Part shown: one piece after another, positions 1 through 9,194 of the stretch
Layout of the letters: each line of letters begins with the position of its first letter
How positions within the stretch are numbered: position 1 is the stretch's first letter
Source: a virus
Virus record (IMG/VR): IMGVR_UViG_3300045999_011440
Coordinates: 1-25,291 of that record
Length of the DNA stretch: 25,291 nt
Reading direction: 5' to 3' (one strand)
Position numbers and translations under genes: made by a program
Notes under the pieces: model-generated
The model's input: the letters and a program-made list of their open reading frames with translations, nothing else
Database searches by the model: none
What the model was told of the DNA's origin: nothing

Positions 1-2
1 GA

Positions 3-3000
3 GCCGCGGGTTCAACTACCAATGTTGTAATTGGCCCCACAGCTGGTGTAGGCAACTTAACCATTAACAGTGGTACCACAGTGGCCATAGCCAATACTGG
101 TGGTTCTGCACTGAGTGTGGCTGGCAACATAGTGGGTGGCAATCTCAGCACTGGCGGGGTAGTCAGTGCCACAGGCAACGTAATTGGTGGTAATGTTAGC
201 ACTGGTGGATTGATCACAGCCACTGGTAACATCACTGGCGGAAATCTAATTACCAATGGCGCATTGATTTCTACTGGCAGTACCAGTGTTACAGGCAATG
301 TCACTGGCGGCAACATCATTACCAATGGTGCAGTTTCAGCAGGTGGGTTGATCTCAGCCACAGGCAATGTCACTGGCGGCAATGTCAACACCGCAGGTTT
401 GGTTTCTTCAACTGGCAACATAATCAGCGCAGCCAATGTCAGTGGTGCATATGTGATTGCTTCTCAAACTGTGATTGGTGCAACTGTCAGTGCCACTGGT
501 GCTGTGTTGGCAACAGGCAATATCAGTGCTGGCAATTTGCTAATAGGTGCAGGTTTAACACTGACTGGCAATGTTTTGGGCTCACTGGCTACCACTGGCA
601 ATATTACCGCAGCCAATGTCAATGCCACTGCGGCACTGAGTGCCGCAGGCAATATCACTGGCGGTAATTTACTGACTGCAGGATTGATTTCAAGCACTGG
701 CAATGTCAACACAGCTGGTGGCGTATTGGCCACTGGCAATGTCACTGGCGGAAATGTCAATGCCGCTGGTTTGAGTTTGAGTGGCAACGTACTCAGTGCG
801 CTGAATTCAACTTCTAACATCACTACCACCGGCAATATTTCAGCTTTGTTTTATTCTGGCAATGGCAGTTTGTTGACTGGAGTAGTGGCTACAGGCATTG
901 GTACACTGTCTAGTTTGAGTGTGACAGGCAATATTGATACAGGCAATCTACTGACGGGTGGATTGATCTCTGCTACTGGTCAAATCACTGGCAATCAGTT
1001 CAATGGATCAGGTGCTGGGTTGACATCAATTCCCGGTGGCAATGTCACTGGCACAGTGGCTTCAGCCACATCAGCTACTTCGGCTACCACAGCTGGCACT
1101 GTGACCACAGCAGCACAGCCCAATATTACCTCAGTGGGCACACTCAGCAGTTTGGCAGTGACTGGCAATGTATCAGCTGCAAACTTCATTGGTACTCTCA
1201 ACGGATCAGCAGCCAATGTTACTGCAATCAATGCGTCAAATATTTCAAGTGGCACTTTGGCACAAGCACGTTTGGCCAACGACGCAGTCACTTTGGGCAG
1301 TACAGCACTTACACTTGGCGCAACAGTGACCACAGTGGCTGGTTTGACCAGTGTGACGTCAACCACATTTGTTGGTGCGTTGACTGGTGCAGCCACAACG
1401 GCTGGCACAGTTACTACAAACGCACAACCCAACATCACTTCAGTGGGCACACTCAGCAGTTTGACAGTGACCGCCAATACCACATCAGGTAACCTGCTCA
1501 CAGGTGGATTGATATCAGCAGCTGGTCAAGTCACTGGTAGTCAGTTCAATGGATCAGGTGCTGGATTGACATCCATCCCAGGTGGCAATGTTACTGGCAC
1601 TGTGACTTCAGCAACCACAGCTGGTACTGTGACCACAGCAGCACAACCCAACATTACCAGTGTTGGTACACTATCTAGCCTGGCAGTAACTGGAAACACT
1701 ACATCGGGCAATTTCATTGGTACTCTCAACGGATCAGCAGCCAACGTTACTGCAATCAATGCGTCAAACATCTCAAGTGGCACTTTGGCACAAGCACGCT
1801 TGGCCAATGCCAGCTTGACTGTAAATGGAACCTCAATTGCTCTTGGTGGATCAGGAACTGTCACTGCAACAGCAACAGCCGCGCTAACCATTGGTACTGG
1901 ACTTGGTGGGACTAGTTACAACGGCAGCACAGGCGTCACAATTACCAACACTGGTGTTACCAGTATTGTGGCTGGCACAAACATTGCAGTGAGTGGTGCA
2001 ACTGGTGCAGTCACAGTGAGTGTTACAGGAACTGTGCCAACTGCTACATCAGCTACCACTGCAGGCACAGTGACCACTGCTGCACAACCTAACATCACTT
2101 CAGTGGGTACACTGAGCTCATTGGCTGTAACAGGTAACACTTCTGCAGGCAATTTCATAGGCACACTCAATGGATCAGGTGCCAATGTAACTTCAATCAG
2201 TGCTACCAACATTTCGTCAGGCACGTTGGCACAGGCCAGATTGGCCAACGCATCATTGACAGTGAACGGTACGTCTATTTCACTGGGTGGTTCAGGCACT
2301 GTCACCGCCAATACTCCCAACTCGTTGACATTTAACAACGGTGGCGCCGGCGGCGCATCGGGTTCAACGTTCAATGGCAGTGGAGCGCTGACTGTGAGTT
2401 ACAACACTGTTGGTGCGCCCAGTACCACAGGTACCAATGCCAGCGGCACCTGGTCAATCAATGTCACTGGGTCAGCTGGATCAGCAACCACAGCAACTTC
2501 AGCCACTACCGCTGGTACGGTTACCACTGCTGCACAACCCAACATTACTTCAGTGGGTACACTGAGTTCATTGGCTGTGACTGGCAATATCACCGCGGGC
2601 AATGTCAGTGCAACTTTGTTCACAGGCACTGCAACACAAGCTCGTTATGCTGACTTGGCCGAAATGTACTGTGCTGATGCTGACTATGAGCCAGGCACTG
2701 TGTTGATCTTTGGTGGCGCACACGAAGTAACTGTCAGCAATTTAGCTATGGATCAAAAAGTAGCTGGTGTAGTCTCTACCAATCCTGCACACTTGATGAA
2801 CTCAACTTTGGAATGTGAACATCCAGTGGCCGTTGCACTCACTGGCCGCGTTCCAACTTTGGTTGTGGGACCAATTACCAAAGGTGATATGATGGTTTCA
2901 GCTGGCAATGGCAGAGCCAAAGCCTGTGCTGTGCCAGTGTTGGGATCTGTGATTGGCAAGGCCATTGAAGACTTTGATGGCGAGCAGGGCATGATTGAAA

Positions 3001-3020
3001 TTGTTGTAGGAAGATTATAA
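3..3020 (+). CDS. Repeat-rich tail fibre-like protein, 5' end missing
   Basis: The reading frame is open from base 3 to the TAA at 3018-3020, so the true start lies before the window; an internal GTG at 81 is not a convincing start. The N-terminal part is built of short Gly/Asn/Thr/Ser repeats (type SATGNVTGGN), which suggests a trimeric beta-helical or beta-prism shaft. The middle holds five copies of a block around AQPNITSVGTLSSL, three of them followed by a longer repeat ending SSGTLAQARLAN. The last 125 residues are not repetitive and begin near ARYADLAEMYCADADYEPG; they look like the compact C-terminal module found on many aquatic phage fibres. The likely role is an elongated virion fibre or whisker that contacts the host. 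The next gene overlaps its stop by one base. Which fibre it is cannot be told from sequence. Confidence 0.8.
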   Translation, partial: AAGSTTNVVIGPTAGVGNLTINSGTTVAIANTGGSALSVAGNIVGGNLSTGGVVSATGNVIGGNVSTGGLITATGNITGGNLITNGALISTGSTSVTGNVTGGNIITNGAVSAGGLISATGNVTGGNVNTAGLVSSTGNIISAANVSGAYVIASQTVIGATVSATGAVLATGNISAGNLLIGAGLTLTGNVLGSLATTGNITAANVNATAALSAAGNITGGNLLTAGLISSTGNVNTAGGVLATGNVTGGNVNAAGLSLSGNVLSALNSTSNITTTGNISALFYSGNGSLLTGVVATGIGTLSSLSVTGNIDTGNLLTGGLISATGQITGNQFNGSGAGLTSIPGGNVTGTVASATSATSATTAGTVTTAAQPNITSVGTLSSLAVTGNVSAANFIGTLNGSAANVTAINASNISSGTLAQARLANDAVTLGSTALTLGATVTTVAGLTSVTSTTFVGALTGAATTAGTVTTNAQPNITSVGTLSSLTVTANTTSGNLLTGGLISAAGQVTGSQFNGSGAGLTSIPGGNVTGTVTSATTAGTVTTAAQPNITSVGTLSSLAVTGNTTSGNFIGTLNGSAANVTAINASNISSGTLAQARLANASLTVNGTSIALGGSGTVTATATAALTIGTGLGGTSYNGSTGVTITNTGVTSIVAGTNIAVSGATGAVTVSVTGTVPTATSATTAGTVTTAAQPNITSVGTLSSLAVTGNTSAGNFIGTLNGSGANVTSISATNISSGTLAQARLANASLTVNGTSISLGGSGTVTANTPNSLTFNNGGAGGASGSTFNGSGALTVSYNTVGAPSTTGTNASGTWSINVTGSAGSATTATSATTAGTVTTAAQPNITSVGTLSSLAVTGNITAGNVSATLFTGTATQARYADLAEMYCADADYEPGTVLIFGGAHEVTVSNLAMDQKVAGVVSTNPAHLMNSTLECEHPVAVALTGRVPTLVVGPITKGDMMVSAGNGRAKACAVPVLGSVIGKAIEDFDGEQGMIEIVVGRL
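87..900 (+). repeat. Short coding repeats, about 16-17 codons, fibre shaft
   Basis: In-frame degenerate repeats encode variants of ATGNVTGGNVNTAGLVS. Motifs such as GGCAATGTCACTGGCGG recur many times. They form the shaft of the fibre protein rather than a separate element, because the frame is kept throughout. Confidence 0.75.
1185..2248 (+). repeat. Three diverged 95-bp direct repeats inside the fibre gene
   Basis: Copies lie at 1185-1279, 1713-1807 and 2154-2248. The first two differ at only a few, mostly third-codon, positions; the third is more diverged. Spacings of 528 and 441 bases are both multiples of three. Each copy encodes FIGTLNGS(A/G)ANVT and continues to the Ala-Gln-Ala-Arg-Leu-Ala-Asn end. 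This fits duplication of a fibre module with the reading frame kept. Confidence 0.85.
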
Positions 3021-3412
3021 TGGCATACGTAGGTAACACACCGCAGATTGGACAGTACAGAAAGATGGATAACTTGGCGTTTGATGGCACCACATCCACG
3101 TTCAATATCACTGTGGGCGGTGTGGCATTTACTCCGCCCACTGCCTATGCCATGATGGTGGTGCTAAACAATGTTACGCAGAACCCTGACGTAGACTTTT
3201 CAGTATCAGCAGCCACAATAAGTTTTGCTAACCCGCCAGCAGCGTTGACTCCGTTTTTTGGCATTATCATGGGTGACACATTGTACACTGGCACACCCAG
3301 TGACGCCACGGTAATCAACAGCAAAATTGCCAATGGTGCTATCAGTTACAATAAATTCGATACCAACACGCAGTCAAGACTGACTGCCAATCAAATAATT
3401 TTTGGAGTTTAA
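3020..3412 (+). CDS. Small fibre-like virion protein
   Basis: This gene encodes 130 aa. Its ATG shares one base with the TAA of the fibre gene, so the two are translationally coupled. The N-terminus MAYVGNTPQ resembles the start found on many fibre and structural proteins of aquatic T4-like phages. The C-terminal part (SKIANGAISYNKF) resembles the short linker repeats of such fibres. No enzyme motif, signal peptide or membrane segment is seen. The likely role is a fibre attachment or baseplate-associated structural protein, inferred from position between two large virion genes and from composition. It could also be a short separate fibre segment. Confidence 0.6.
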   Translation: MAYVGNTPQIGQYRKMDNLAFDGTTSTFNITVGGVAFTPPTAYAMMVVLNNVTQNPDVDFSVSAATISFANPPAALTPFFGIIMGDTLYTGTPSDATVINSKIANGAISYNKFDTNTQSRLTANQIIFGV

Positions 3413-3415
3413 AGA

Positions 3416-6400
3416 ATGGCAAGAGAAAGAATTTACGAATATGTTTTTACACCTGGTACATCAGGACTGGGCACTGTAAAAGTACAAGGGCGAGTAAACC
3501 TTGCTGATTTCTTGGCCATTTACAACACCACAGACAACATCAACATTTTTAACTTTGGCGATCCAACTCTGGGTGGCACAGTGAGTTTCAGTTCAGCAAC
3601 TATTTCTGGGTTGCCCACAGCCTATGATGGAGTTACCACACTGGCTTTGAACTTTGATACCAGTTCTATGTCAGCCAATGATGAGCTAGCTATCTACGTA
3701 GAAAGTCGTGAACTGGTAACTCAACCTTGGGCATTTGGTCAAGATGCCATTGGCCGCGAACGAGTCAGCAATCCTGAAGCACTGATTGACGCTGACTTTG
3801 AGTATGGTTTACAAAATACCAAATGGCAAAATGTCAGCACAGTGAACAACATTCCTGCTTTTTATGAAGATGTAGGCACTGATTTACTGTTCAGTACCAA
3901 CGGTTACATCAGTTTGTTAGCTGGCGATGATGTGATTACCAGCAATGTGGACACGTCTGTAAGATTGTCAAATCCAGGATCTCCTGCATGGGTAACCAAC
4001 GACTATGCATTGATTGTGAGTCAAACTCAAGGCAATACTACACCGTTTGTGTCAACTCATGCCACAGCCAATGTTGACAGTTCAGCAGAACGCACTTTCA
4101 GTGTGGCATCTACCACTGGATTCACAGCACTAGATAATGTGTTGATAATTGGCAGACCAGCCAGTGGCAACACAACCATTGCTGTGGCCAATATAACCAG
4201 TGTGGCCACAACCACAGTAAACGTGGCCAATGCTGCCAGTGCCAACATTTCTGACGGCACATATGTGATAGTAGAAACTGACACTGCCAATGTGTATGAA
4301 GTCATGGCTGTGACCAATGTTTCAGGCAACGCTCTCACAGTGATTAGACAAACCAATAATACTAACTCTGGCAATGCTAATATAACCATTGGCAACGATA
4401 TCTACGCTGTGAGCAGTTTGGAAGTTGCACAGATTCAAGAAGTCACAGACGGCACCACTCTACAACTTCAAAGAGGATGGTACAATATTCCTGCGGTGAA
4501 CACTTTTGAAATTGGCTCAGTGATTCAAAGATTGAGCGGCAATGTAGAATTGGTCAAACAGAGTGCAATCAGCACTGCGGTCAATGGATTGCAGACCATT
4601 GCTAGAGGTCAGTTTAACACCACTGCTCTCACAGCCGCAGGCACAGGTTCTCCAATGATCAGAATGACTGGTGTATTTGATGCATCTGGCAATGCCAATA
4701 TTCCAACCATAGCTGTCAACGCACCAGACAATGGCCTGGTGGCAGGAGATTATGTAAGCGCATTTAATCAAGCCAGCAGCAATGCTGAAGGTATAAACAT
4801 TGTAGACATGGCTGAAACCAACAACTTCAGCTACTATCCACGCCGAACCACAGGCTTGGCGGTGGGCTATCCACTGAATCAGACTGACACAGTGATTAGA
4901 GAAGCATTTGCTTATACAGGAGCAGATCTTGACATTGCAACCATAACCAGCGACGGTGCCACACCCAGTACTATCACTGTGACCACATTCTATGCTCACG
5001 GCCTGGTTCCAGGTACTCCAATTTTGGTCAACTTGACTTCGGGCACCAATACCAGTTATGGCGAAGGTAGCTTTTTGATTGTGAGTGTGCCCAGCACCAC
5101 TACATTTACCTATACAGCCAAATTAGGTGCAGCAGTTTCGGGCAGCTTGGCAGGCATTGTCAATGTGCGCTCCAACGCCACTTTCTTGCCTAGGCCGTTT
5201 GACGGAGGCGTGGTTCTTGGACCGGGTACTCCCACACGTGGTGCCAGTGCTGTGCGCCAAACCAAAAAATATTTCCGATATCAATCTGGCAAAGGCATAT
5301 TGTTCACTTCGGGTAGTATGCTGAAACCCACGTTTGATGTCACTGCCCTTTCTGCAGCCGGCACAGTGACCAACAGCAATATCACAATTACCACTGACCT
5401 AGAGCACGGACTCAATGCTGGTGCTGTGATTACATTGTCTGGCGTAACCACATCTGGATACAATGCGTCAGGTTATGTGGTCACTTCTATCACCAGCGAT
5501 GTGAGTTTTGTGGTGCAAGCTCAGGGAACCCTGGGCAGCACCACTCCTGAATTGGGTCAACAGCCCAGAGTCAATATCACTGCCTGGCACGGCAGTTCAA
5601 TTCGCGCTGGTATTTTTGATGATCAAAATGGCTTGTTTTGGGAGTGTGATGGCCAATCAGTCAATGTGGTTCAACGCAGCAGCACCTTTCAGTTGGCAGG
5701 ACTGTGCAGTGTTGGTGCAGGTTCAAATTTGGTCACAGGCGACGGTACTTGCCGCTTTCAAGACCAACTGAACAACGGTGATGTGATTGTGATCAAAGGC
5801 ATGACACATTCAGTGACCAGTATTCTCAACAACAATAGAATGACTGTGGTTCCAACTTTTAGAGGAGTCAGCAATCAATCTCGAGTGAGACTGACTTTGC
5901 GCAACGAAACAAGAATCAGACAAAATCAGTTTAACATTGACAAATTGGATGGAACAGGACCCAGTGGATTTACACTGGACGCAAGTAAAATGCAGATGTT
6001 GGGCGTAGAATACTCTTGGTATGGCGCTGGCTATGTGCAGTGGATGGTTCGTGGTCAAACTGGTGAAATGATACCCGCTCACCGTTTGCCCAACAACAAT
6101 CGTAACAATGAAGCATACATGCGTTCAGGTAACTTGCCTGGCAGATACGAAGCTATAAACGAAACACCCATTAACAGTCTCAACGGTGCCATTGATGCTT
6201 CTGTGACCACAATCACTTTGAGAGATGCCACTGACTATCCTTCAGCCAGTGTGACCTATCCAGTGTTTGTGATGATTGACAGCGAAATCATCAAGTATTC
6301 TGGCAAAAGCGGCAATGATCTCACTGGATGCACGCGAGCTGCCACTTTCACTCAGTGGATTGAAGGCGCCAGCCGTAGTTTCACATCCAGCGCAGCCGCA

Positions 6401-7375
6401 TCACATGCCGACAACTCTGGAGTGATATTGATTTCCAATACCTGCACTCCATTGGTCAATCACTGGGGCAGTTCGGTAATTATGGATGGCAGTTTTGACG
6501 GTGACGAAGGTTACCAATTTACATTCAATCGAACCAACTATGGTTTGCCAGGCACAGTGGGACAAAAACAAACAGCCTTCTGTATGCGTCTGTCACCCAG
6601 TGTTTCAAACGGTATCATTGGTAATCTGGGGGTGCGAGACTTGATCAACCGTGCGCAGTTGAGCCTGAGCAACATGGTTGTCAACATTACCACAGGCCGA
6701 TTCTTGATTGAAGGTATTCTCAATCCCAGCAACATAGATGCTGCCAACACAACATGGACTGGACTCAACACCGTCGGCGGCGGATTCCAGCCCAGTTTCT
6801 CAGAGTTTGCTGTGGCTCCCAAATACACTGATGAAAGTACTGGTGGTGTCACAGGATCACTGTTTGGATCAACTGGCGGTTTTGCCAAAAGTGGCACTAA
6901 AGTCACATTTGCCAGCAGTCGTACCTTCGCCAATTTGGCTCCGACCAACATATCTAGTTCAGGTGCCAATGCCAATATCACTGTTCAACTCACTTCCACT
7001 GGCACTACCTATAACATCAACACTGTACAAATCACTGTGCAAAATCCTGGGTCAGGTTATGCTGTGGGCGACACGCTGAAAGTTACAGGCAATTTACTAG
7101 GCGGCAGCACCACTGCCAATGATTTGACGCTGACTGTGCTGGCCATTACCACCGAACTCGCTGGTGGTGAAAGACTGTTTGCCATACCAATCAGTACCAC
7201 AAATTCTGGAACCTTGGATCTACACGCGGTCAAACAGATTGGTACCAGTGCCATACCAGGCACAGGCGTGTATCCCAATGGACCCGAAGTGTTGGCAGTG
7301 CAGATCACTGCACTGTCTACCAGTTCCAGCCCAGTGGGCGAAATTCAGCTTCAGTTCCAAGAAAGCCAGGCCTAA
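3416..7375 (+). CDS. Large virion structural protein, baseplate/fibre-associated
   Basis: This gene encodes 1319 aa, starting at an ATG 8 nt after GGAG, and three bases after the previous stop. The protein is beta-rich, with abundant Thr, Asn, Gly and Val. At about residues 500-580 and 635-710 two similar Ig-like blocks appear, each with a HGL..G core, an aromatic/Tyr middle and a closing V.S(V/I)TS strand; this arrangement is common in phage structural proteins. Between them a segment with KYFRYQSGKGILF resembles a conserved stretch in cyanophage structural proteins. Near the C-terminus VQNPGSGYAVGDTL is another common virion motif. The likely role is a host-contacting or baseplate-peripheral protein. 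It ends 3 bases before the stop of the converging Nudix gene. The exact place in the virion is not known. Confidence 0.65.
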   Translation: MARERIYEYVFTPGTSGLGTVKVQGRVNLADFLAIYNTTDNINIFNFGDPTLGGTVSFSSATISGLPTAYDGVTTLALNFDTSSMSANDELAIYVESRELVTQPWAFGQDAIGRERVSNPEALIDADFEYGLQNTKWQNVSTVNNIPAFYEDVGTDLLFSTNGYISLLAGDDVITSNVDTSVRLSNPGSPAWVTNDYALIVSQTQGNTTPFVSTHATANVDSSAERTFSVASTTGFTALDNVLIIGRPASGNTTIAVANITSVATTTVNVANAASANISDGTYVIVETDTANVYEVMAVTNVSGNALTVIRQTNNTNSGNANITIGNDIYAVSSLEVAQIQEVTDGTTLQLQRGWYNIPAVNTFEIGSVIQRLSGNVELVKQSAISTAVNGLQTIARGQFNTTALTAAGTGSPMIRMTGVFDASGNANIPTIAVNAPDNGLVAGDYVSAFNQASSNAEGINIVDMAETNNFSYYPRRTTGLAVGYPLNQTDTVIREAFAYTGADLDIATITSDGATPSTITVTTFYAHGLVPGTPILVNLTSGTNTSYGEGSFLIVSVPSTTTFTYTAKLGAAVSGSLAGIVNVRSNATFLPRPFDGGVVLGPGTPTRGASAVRQTKKYFRYQSGKGILFTSGSMLKPTFDVTALSAAGTVTNSNITITTDLEHGLNAGAVITLSGVTTSGYNASGYVVTSITSDVSFVVQAQGTLGSTTPELGQQPRVNITAWHGSSIRAGIFDDQNGLFWECDGQSVNVVQRSSTFQLAGLCSVGAGSNLVTGDGTCRFQDQLNNGDVIVIKGMTHSVTSILNNNRMTVVPTFRGVSNQSRVRLTLRNETRIRQNQFNIDKLDGTGPSGFTLDASKMQMLGVEYSWYGAGYVQWMVRGQTGEMIPAHRLPNNNRNNEAYMRSGNLPGRYEAINETPINSLNGAIDASVTTITLRDATDYPSASVTYPVFVMIDSEIIKYSGKSGNDLTGCTRAATFTQWIEGASRSFTSSAAASHADNSGVILISNTCTPLVNHWGSSVIMDGSFDGDEGYQFTFNRTNYGLPGTVGQKQTAFCMRLSPSVSNGIIGNLGVRDLINRAQLSLSNMVVNITTGRFLIEGILNPSNIDAANTTWTGLNTVGGGFQPSFSEFAVAPKYTDESTGGVTGSLFGSTGGFAKSGTKVTFASSRTFANLAPTNISSSGANANITVQLTSTGTTYNINTVQITVQNPGSGYAVGDTLKVTGNLLGGSTTANDLTLTVLAITTELAGGERLFAIPISTTNSGTLDLHAVKQIGTSAIPGTGVYPNGPEVLAVQITALSTSSSPVGEIQLQFQESQA

Positions 7376-7378
7376 AAA

Positions 7379-7813
7379 TCACTCAGCCAAATATCGTTCT
7401 ACTGTGTCAATTTTACCTTGCACAGCTTCGATGTTTACTGTGCTCCACAGGCCTGGATGCATGGGTCTAGGCCATGTGCCTTGGTCTACCCATGCGTACC
7501 CAATGTGTTCGTGATTGAGACGAGGCTGGAACTCATCTTTGACTGCACATACCCAGGTATGGTATTCAAAATTTGAATCTGCAGAAGTAAATTTTTCCAA
7601 AGGCACTAGGCGTTGATAAGTGGGAAAGCTGCCCAGTTCTTCTGTGCATTCACGTTCCATACCGCCCAGCAGTGTTTCGCCAGCTTCTATTTTGCCACCA
7701 GGCAAGCCCCATGCTCCTGGATGCTTGGGGTCATTGCGCAATAGATAAAGATACCGTTTGGTGCTGCTGGCTCTGAACCACACACCCACTGCTTTTACAG
7801 GACCAGTCTCCAT
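7379..7813 (-). CDS. Nudix hydrolase
   Basis: The gene encodes 144 aa from the ATG at 7813. A full Nudix box runs over residues 40-62: G40, E46, R54-E55, E58-E59 and G61, matching the family pattern except that Cys56 and Ser62 stand at two usually hydrophobic places. The family hydrolyses a nucleoside diphosphate linked to another group, using Mg2+ held by the box glutamates; the substrate here is unknown. The chosen start overlaps the gp15 stop by 19 bases and has GGAGG just upstream, although only 3 nt away. A longer reading frame to 7945 would overlap gp15 by about 150 bases and adds an uncharacteristic Cys/Arg-rich leader, so I rejected it. It is the last gene of the minus-strand gp14-gp15 unit and may clean up the nucleotide pool or act on RNA caps or alarmones. 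Confidence 0.88.
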   Translation of the reverse strand: METGPVKAVGVWFRASSTKRYLYLLRNDPKHPGAWGLPGGKIEAGETLLGGMERECTEELGSFPTYQRLVPLEKFTSADSNFEYHTWVCAVKDEFQPRLNHEHIGYAWVDQGTWPRPMHPGLWSTVNIEAVQGKIDTVERYLAE

Positions 7814-9192
7814 TGGCCTCCAGGGTAAAATCCTTGATAACTTTTGATCCAGGTATCGCCAGTCCACACATACTGAATACCTGTGGTAATGTTGGTCACA
7901 TACTGGCCTTCGGGTTGTGTTTGTGCACGAAAAACCACTTGCCAATAATTGTCTGCATATTCTATGATGTCATTGGCATCAGCAATCAACGGTCGACCGT
8001 TGGCTCCAACCCAAGCATCAGCAGAATAAGTGTTGCTGCCGCTGCCAGTGGATTCAGTGAGCAAATATCTCTGTCCTTCTATGGCGCTGTCTAGTCCATT
8101 CAACGGCCCACTGGCCTGTGGGTCAATCACTGCATCCACTGCGGGCAAGGTATTTTGTGGCACTGTGTCAATATCCAGGTCGTACAACACAAAACGGTCG
8201 TCGTTGGGGTCAAGAGTAATGGTGCCCACAACTTCACTGCCATCGGGCTGCTCAAGAAAAATTTGACTGATACCCGGCCTCAAAACTCCGTACACTCCTA
8301 TCACAGCTGGCCACAGTAGATTGCTGTTGGGCACAATGTTGGTTGCAGTCAAACTGTTGTTGCTGGGTTCATACACAGAACTGGACTGGCGCAAAACTTG
8401 TATTTTGTTGCCGATCAATACTGCTGCATAGTTGTAAGGTGTAAAAACCATTCTTGTTCCCAGCAACAGATCGCTGTTGGTAATGGCATTGATTGCGTCA
8501 CCGTTGGCATCAAACACACTGGCCACAATGCGTTCGATAACACCCAGTTTCTTGACTTTGGCTGGAGAACTGATCCAAATTGGCAAGGTAAATCTCAGGG
8601 TACAGATATCAATGGGATTGTCTGTGCCTTGTGGAATGGTTCTCGAAGTCCAGGTTGTGCCGTCCAGCTCCACCACACTCAAAGATGTCCAGTCAATGTA
8701 GTTGTCAGTGCTTTGGATTTCCAAACTGGGATTAAACAATGTCAAAATTTGTTCTAGCAACTGTAATTTCTGATTGGTATTGCTGGTCCAGATATCCAAG
8801 TTCAGTGTGAGCTTGTATGGCACTGGCATCAGTCTTTCAATACTGAATGCATTGCCTTGCGTGGTTTCATAAGTTTCAGTGGCAGGGTCGTAGGTGCGTT
8901 GACGAACTTCAATTTTGCTCACATGGTATGGTTCTTGAATGCGTGAGCGATCATAATCTAGGCCGGTGATGTAAAAAGTCATCAACGGAGTTGATGGCAG
9001 GCTGGACGCAGAGTTTTGTTGAATTATAGTTTGAGCATTACGACTAGAGTCGCCGTAACGCACAGGCACACGCAACAGTGCAGCATTTTCACTGTTTTCT
9101 TCTCGGCCATATTCTACTTGAAAGCCTGAAAAGATTCTAGTAAACTGTAGCAGAAATCGTCGGATCTGCTCGTCGTAAAAGAATTGTTGCAT
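7795..9192 (-). CDS. gp15: Tail sheath stabiliser/tail completion protein (T4 gp15-like)
   Basis: This gene encodes 465 aa against 272 in T4. The N-terminal 230 residues follow the gp15 plan: an opening FFYDEQIRRFLLQF, then VPVRYGD, a segment on the lines of LMPVPYKLTLNLDIWT, then EQILTLFNPSL, and a final LRFTLPIWISSP strand. In T4, gp15 forms a hexameric ring on top of the tail, locks the last sheath ring and offers the docking face for the neck. The extra 230 residues form a beta-rich C-terminal extension, ending in Trp/Tyr-rich segments (YVWTGDTWIKSYQG, PGGQWRLVL) like those on aquatic T4-like phages. It starts 2 bases after the gp14 stop and shares 19 bases with the Nudix gene, so the three look like one transcript. 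Confidence 0.82.
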   Translation of the reverse strand: MQQFFYDEQIRRFLLQFTRIFSGFQVEYGREENSENAALLRVPVRYGDSSRNAQTIIQQNSASSLPSTPLMTFYITGLDYDRSRIQEPYHVSKIEVRQRTYDPATETYETTQGNAFSIERLMPVPYKLTLNLDIWTSNTNQKLQLLEQILTLFNPSLEIQSTDNYIDWTSLSVVELDGTTWTSRTIPQGTDNPIDICTLRFTLPIWISSPAKVKKLGVIERIVASVFDANGDAINAITNSDLLLGTRMVFTPYNYAAVLIGNKIQVLRQSSSVYEPSNNSLTATNIVPNSNLLWPAVIGVYGVLRPGISQIFLEQPDGSEVVGTITLDPNDDRFVLYDLDIDTVPQNTLPAVDAVIDPQASGPLNGLDSAIEGQRYLLTESTGSGSNTYSADAWVGANGRPLIADANDIIEYADNYWQVVFRAQTQPEGQYVTNITTGIQYVWTGDTWIKSYQGFYPGGQWRLVL

Positions 9193-9194
9193 GG

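Noticed and set aside
87-900. Regular short repeats as a CRISPR array
   Set aside because: Repeats are degenerate, in frame and coding, with no constant repeat and unique spacer pattern.
464-2992. Long minus-strand open frames (up to 168 codons) opposite the fibre gene
   Set aside because: They mirror the low-complexity repeats, are Val/Pro/Ala-rich, lack ribosome sites and break between repeat blocks.
4517-4999. 160-codon minus-strand frame opposite the 1319-aa gene
   Set aside because: Cys/His/Ser-rich composition typical of an antisense shadow, no ribosome site, and the plus-strand gene is well supported.
7814-7945. Longer start for the Nudix gene
   Set aside because: It overlaps the gp15 coding end by about 150 bases and adds residues unlike the family.
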